55,754 bases of DNA from Opitutales bacterium (GTDB lineage Bacteria > Verrucomicrobiota > Verrucomicrobiia > Opitutales > UBA953): the NCBI GenBank assembly GCA_017440935.1, contig JAFSAO010000007.1, positions 1 through 55,754 of the forward strand, written 5' to 3'. The position numbers and the translations under genes are program-made. Positions 53,887 through 55,754 of this stretch are shown piece by piece (the stretch's first letter is position 1; each line of letters starts with the position of its first letter). The notes under the pieces are model-generated. The model ran no database searches, was not told the DNA's origin, and worked only from the letters and a program-made list of their open reading frames with translations.

Positions 53887-54771
53887 ATGGCAACCACCAC
53901 ACCGCTTCTGATGCTCGGCATGCCCAAAGGCAGCCTTGAAGAATCCACGCTCGCACTCTTTGCGAAAGCCGGCTATCCCGTCGTGAAAAGCTCGCGCTCG
54001 TATCGCCCGTCTTTCGACGATCCCGCGCTCGACGGTCGTTTCGTCCGCGCGCAGGAAATCGCCCGCTACGTCGAACACGGATATTTTGACTGCGGTCTGA
54101 CCGGCTACGACTGGGTGGTGGAAAACAATGCGGACGTCGTCGAAGTTTGCGACCTCGTCTATTCCCGCGCCTCTAACGTCCAAAGCCGATGGGTGATTTG
54201 CGTTCCCGAAGCCTCCGATATCAAAACGGTTAAAGATTTGCAGGGCAAACGCATCGCCACGGAACTCGTCGGCACAACGCGCCGCTTCCTCGAAAGCCAC
54301 GGCGTTACCGCGCAGGTCGAATTCTCCTGGGGCGCGACGGAAGTCAAAGTTCCTGACCTCGCCGACGCAATCGTCGATTTGACGGAAACGGGAAGCTCCA
54401 TCAAAGCGAACAAACTTCGTATTGTTGACACGATTTTAAAGACCAATACCAAGCTCATTGCCAACAAAGACGCTTGGGCAAATCCGGAAAAGCGAGCCAA
54501 AATCGAATCCATCGCAATGATGCTTCAATCCGCGCTCACGGCAAAACACCTTGTCGGCCTAAAATTCAACCTTCCGCGCGAAAAGCTCGACGAAGTCGTC
54601 GAAAAACTTCCCGCGATGCGCAATCCGACGATTTCCCCGCTTTCTAACGAAGCATGGATCGCCGTTGAAACCATCATCGACAGCAAGCTCACGCGCGACA
54701 TCATTCCCGCGCTCAAAGCCTGCAAGGCGGAAGGCATCATCGAATACCCGCTCAATAAAGTCGTTTATTAA
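53887..54771 (+). CDS. hisG: ATP phosphoribosyltransferase, long form
   Basis: 294 residues from the ATG after TTTGACAACC; a TTG three codons earlier is possible. First step of histidine synthesis, condensing ATP and PRPP. N-terminal MLGMPKGSLEEST, the catalytic-lobe DCGLTGYDWV (about 70), the PRPP-loop region DLTETGSSIKANKLRI (about 163-178) and a C-terminal regulatory HisG_C domain (about 215-294), which marks the hexameric, histidine-inhibited long form that does not need HisZ. Other his genes are not adjacent. Confidence 0.95.
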   Translation: MATTTPLLMLGMPKGSLEESTLALFAKAGYPVVKSSRSYRPSFDDPALDGRFVRAQEIARYVEHGYFDCGLTGYDWVVENNADVVEVCDLVYSRASNVQSRWVICVPEASDIKTVKDLQGKRIATELVGTTRRFLESHGVTAQVEFSWGATEVKVPDLADAIVDLTETGSSIKANKLRIVDTILKTNTKLIANKDAWANPEKRAKIESIAMMLQSALTAKHLVGLKFNLPREKLDEVVEKLPAMRNPTISPLSNEAWIAVETIIDSKLTRDIIPALKACKAEGIIEYPLNKVVY

Positions 54772-54857
54772 TAAAGACAAGAAGAGCCGGCAATCGGGAA
54801 TTAGGAACCAAAAACCGAAAGCTCCTTTACCCTCTTCTTTAAGTTTCAACCTAAAAC

Positions 54858-54899
54858 AAAAAGCGTTCCCGCGGCGAAAGTTGCAGGAACGCTTTTTTG
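54858..54899 (+). terminator. Terminator of hisG from a degenerate inverted pair of the dispersed word
   Basis: AAAAAGCGTTCC (54858-54869) pairs with GGAACGCTTTTT (54886-54897), T6 follows. Confidence 0.85.
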
Positions 54900-54943
54900 T
54901 GGGGCGGAGCGCGGTTGATGTTGTTTTATAGTCATTACAATTA

Positions 54944-54972
54944 TTACAAAATTGCAATAATTGGGGGATAAA
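54944..54972 (+). promoter_or_regulatory. Possible promoter of the right-edge gene
   Basis: TTACAA (54944-54949), 17-base spacer, GATAAA (54967-54972), giving a leader of about 120 bases. Confidence 0.35.
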
Positions 54973-55102
54973 TATTTCAAAATTTTAATATTAAACCTCT
55001 TGCGTGGTAGGATTTTTTTGTTTTTTGTAGGGGGCAAGAGAGTCAGGAGAGATTGGGCTCTTACTTCTTAAATTTAACTCCGAAAGAGAAAGGCTCACTA
55101 TC

Positions 55103-55754
55103 ATGTCTACAGAAACTCCGTCTTCTTCAACTCCGCAGTCGGCTCCGGGCGAGTGGACGACGAGCGGCGACGTTCCCGCGAATTTTAATCCGACGAGTAG
55201 CGATACCGGGAACACGAAATTGACGGATTCGGACACCGCTTACCGTGAATACACTTGGAGTTTCGGGGGCACGGCTCCCGGGCATCAGAAAATTTTTTCG
55301 GCGACGCTGAATGCGGAGTTGGAGTTGTCCGGAAAGAATGTGAGCATTTACGTCCGTTCGGACGACAACGCGACGGTTACGATTGACGGAATCGGCAGCA
55401 TAAGCTCGAGCCTGCACCGCCCGGCATCGGAAACGTATTTTAACGGCGACGGTTCTCCTTTTGAGGGTAAATTTCCCGTTAGTATTTCCTACGACACAAT
55501 CGGCGGACCGTGGAATCTCTACGTTTGCGTTCGCGTTTTCAACGAATTATCTCTTCCGCCGGAAACGGAATGCATGTGCACGACCGGGGTTTGTCCCTTG
55601 AGCACAATCCTAAGCAACGGGAGCGTGGATTTTTCCCAGCCCTTTGGCGGGACTCCGTTTGCGGCGGGTTTCCCGCAGGGCGCGCTTCGGATTTACGACC
55701 GCGTTCCCGTGCGCGAACTTTTTTCGGGCTCGGGGTTGCGCTACGTTCATCCGA
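55103..55754 (+). CDS. Start of a large protein, possibly RHS/YD-repeat type (cut by window edge)
   Basis: An open frame from ATG with no stop to the window end (217 codons shown). It begins MSTETPSSSTPQSAPGEW with no signal peptide, then a beta-rich domain (YTWSFGGTAPGHQKIFSATL and SGKNVSIYVRSDDNATVTIDG). Near the end come CMCTTGVCPLS, GSVDFSQPFG, QGALRIYDRVPVRELFSGSGLRY. This last arrangement (GSV..., then GxLRI..., then LF...LRY) resembles the region before the repeats in large Verrucomicrobiota RHS/YD proteins, but I see no YD repeat yet. A ribosome-binding-like GAAAGG lies ten bases before the ATG. Confidence 0.55.
   Translation, partial: MSTETPSSSTPQSAPGEWTTSGDVPANFNPTSSDTGNTKLTDSDTAYREYTWSFGGTAPGHQKIFSATLNAELELSGKNVSIYVRSDDNATVTIDGIGSISSSLHRPASETYFNGDGSPFEGKFPVSISYDTIGGPWNLYVCVRVFNELSLPPETECMCTTGVCPLSTILSNGSVDFSQPFGGTPFAAGFPQGALRIYDRVPVRELFSGSGLRYVHP

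Larger units (their letters stand above)
54772..55102. other. Spacer between hisG and the right-edge gene
   Basis: 331 bases without a gene. It has text-like low-complexity sequence (CGGGAATTAGGAACC), the hisG terminator, an AT-rich part with a possible promoter at 54944-54972, and a ribosome-binding-like GAAAGG at 55087-55092. Confidence 0.5.
1..55754. repeat. Dispersed word GCGGGAACG (core CGGGAAC/GTTCCCG), about 195 copies
   Basis: By-eye count of CGGGAAC on either strand gives about 195 copies, about 3.5 per kb, split about 104 to 91 between orientations. About 7 are expected for a random 7-mer. The usual extended form is GCGGGAACG or CACGGGAACG. Copies lie in coding sequence in all frames (reading Ala-Gly-Thr, Arg-Glu-Arg, Gly-Asn, or Val-Pro-Ala, Arg-Ser-Arg, Phe-Pro on the other strand) and in intergenic DNA. 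Closely spaced inverted pairs form terminators. The word is not a palindrome, so it is not a HIP1-type element. Behaviour matches uptake-sequence repeats, but function is inferred. Confidence 0.9.

Noticed and set aside
54780..54840. A small gene after hisG
   Set aside because: Low-complexity spacer similar to other intergenic stretches; no start with coding character.
1..55754. The dispersed word as a Chi or KOPS-type polar signal
   Set aside because: Copies are close to equal on both strands across the window, without the orientation bias such signals need.
1..55754. The dispersed word as a HIP1-like palindrome
   Set aside because: The core is not self-complementary; its complement GTTCCCG is a different string.

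Overview
The window comes from a Verrucomicrobiota bacterium, probably host-associated and polymer-degrading. The strongest pointer is an intact five-gene cluster in the order of the Akkermansia Amuc_1102-1101-1100-1099-1098 pilus-like genes (29.4-37.1 kb). Supporting signs are a PEP-CTERM protein, a GH20 hexosaminidase, a serine-type sulfatase with an anaerobic sulfatase maturase, DUF4091 and DUF3472 secreted proteins, and an OleC-like ligase. No rRNA is present, and the only tRNA is tRNA-Leu(GAG).

Layout: 0.1-5 kb holds a DUF456 membrane protein, a secreted DUF4091 protein and an O-antigen ligase-type membrane protein. 5-7.6 kb is rpsO-pnp. 8-12.7 kb has a lipoprotein, an AMP-forming ligase, a DUF3472 protein and a porin. 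13-16.3 kb has a possible 32-codon mini-gene, rbfA, parB, a LysM protein and dapB. 16.5-19.4 kb has the sulfatase maturase, a rubredoxin-like protein and an AAA ATPase framed by two copies of a TTTTAGG-type repeat. 19.6-28.1 kb is a surface-glycan operon on the minus strand: DegT aminotransferase, PglC-like initiating transferase, PglD-like acetyltransferase, GNAT, PLP enzyme, ATP-grasp, ATP-grasp-HAD fusion and glycosyltransferase. It contains four poly-G/C tracts of 10-14 nt and an inserted DinJ-YafQ module. 28.2-37.1 kb has nadC and the pilus-like cluster. 37.3-44.7 kb has cstA, tRNA-Leu, a PEP-CTERM protein, GH20, a lipoprotein, hom and plsY. 44.8-55.7 kb has clpC, sulfatase, an AGE-type epimerase, an MCE protein, a pseudouridine synthase, rpsT, an acidic lipoprotein, hisG and the start of a large protein cut by the window edge.

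Two genome-scale signals stand out. First, the non-palindromic word CGGGAAC/GTTCCCG, usually inside GCGGGAACG, occurs about 195 times by eye, in both orientations, inside genes and between them. Roughly 7 would be expected by chance. Inverted pairs of it form the terminators of several genes. This is the behaviour of DNA uptake sequences in Neisseriaceae and Pasteurellaceae, and I know of no such word described for this group. Second, the glycan operon has homopolymer tracts at gene starts and junctions where a one-base change alters or abolishes products, which points to phase variation.

All functional calls are by eye from protein motifs and gene order. Counts were made by hand. Homopolymer lengths may be assembly errors.
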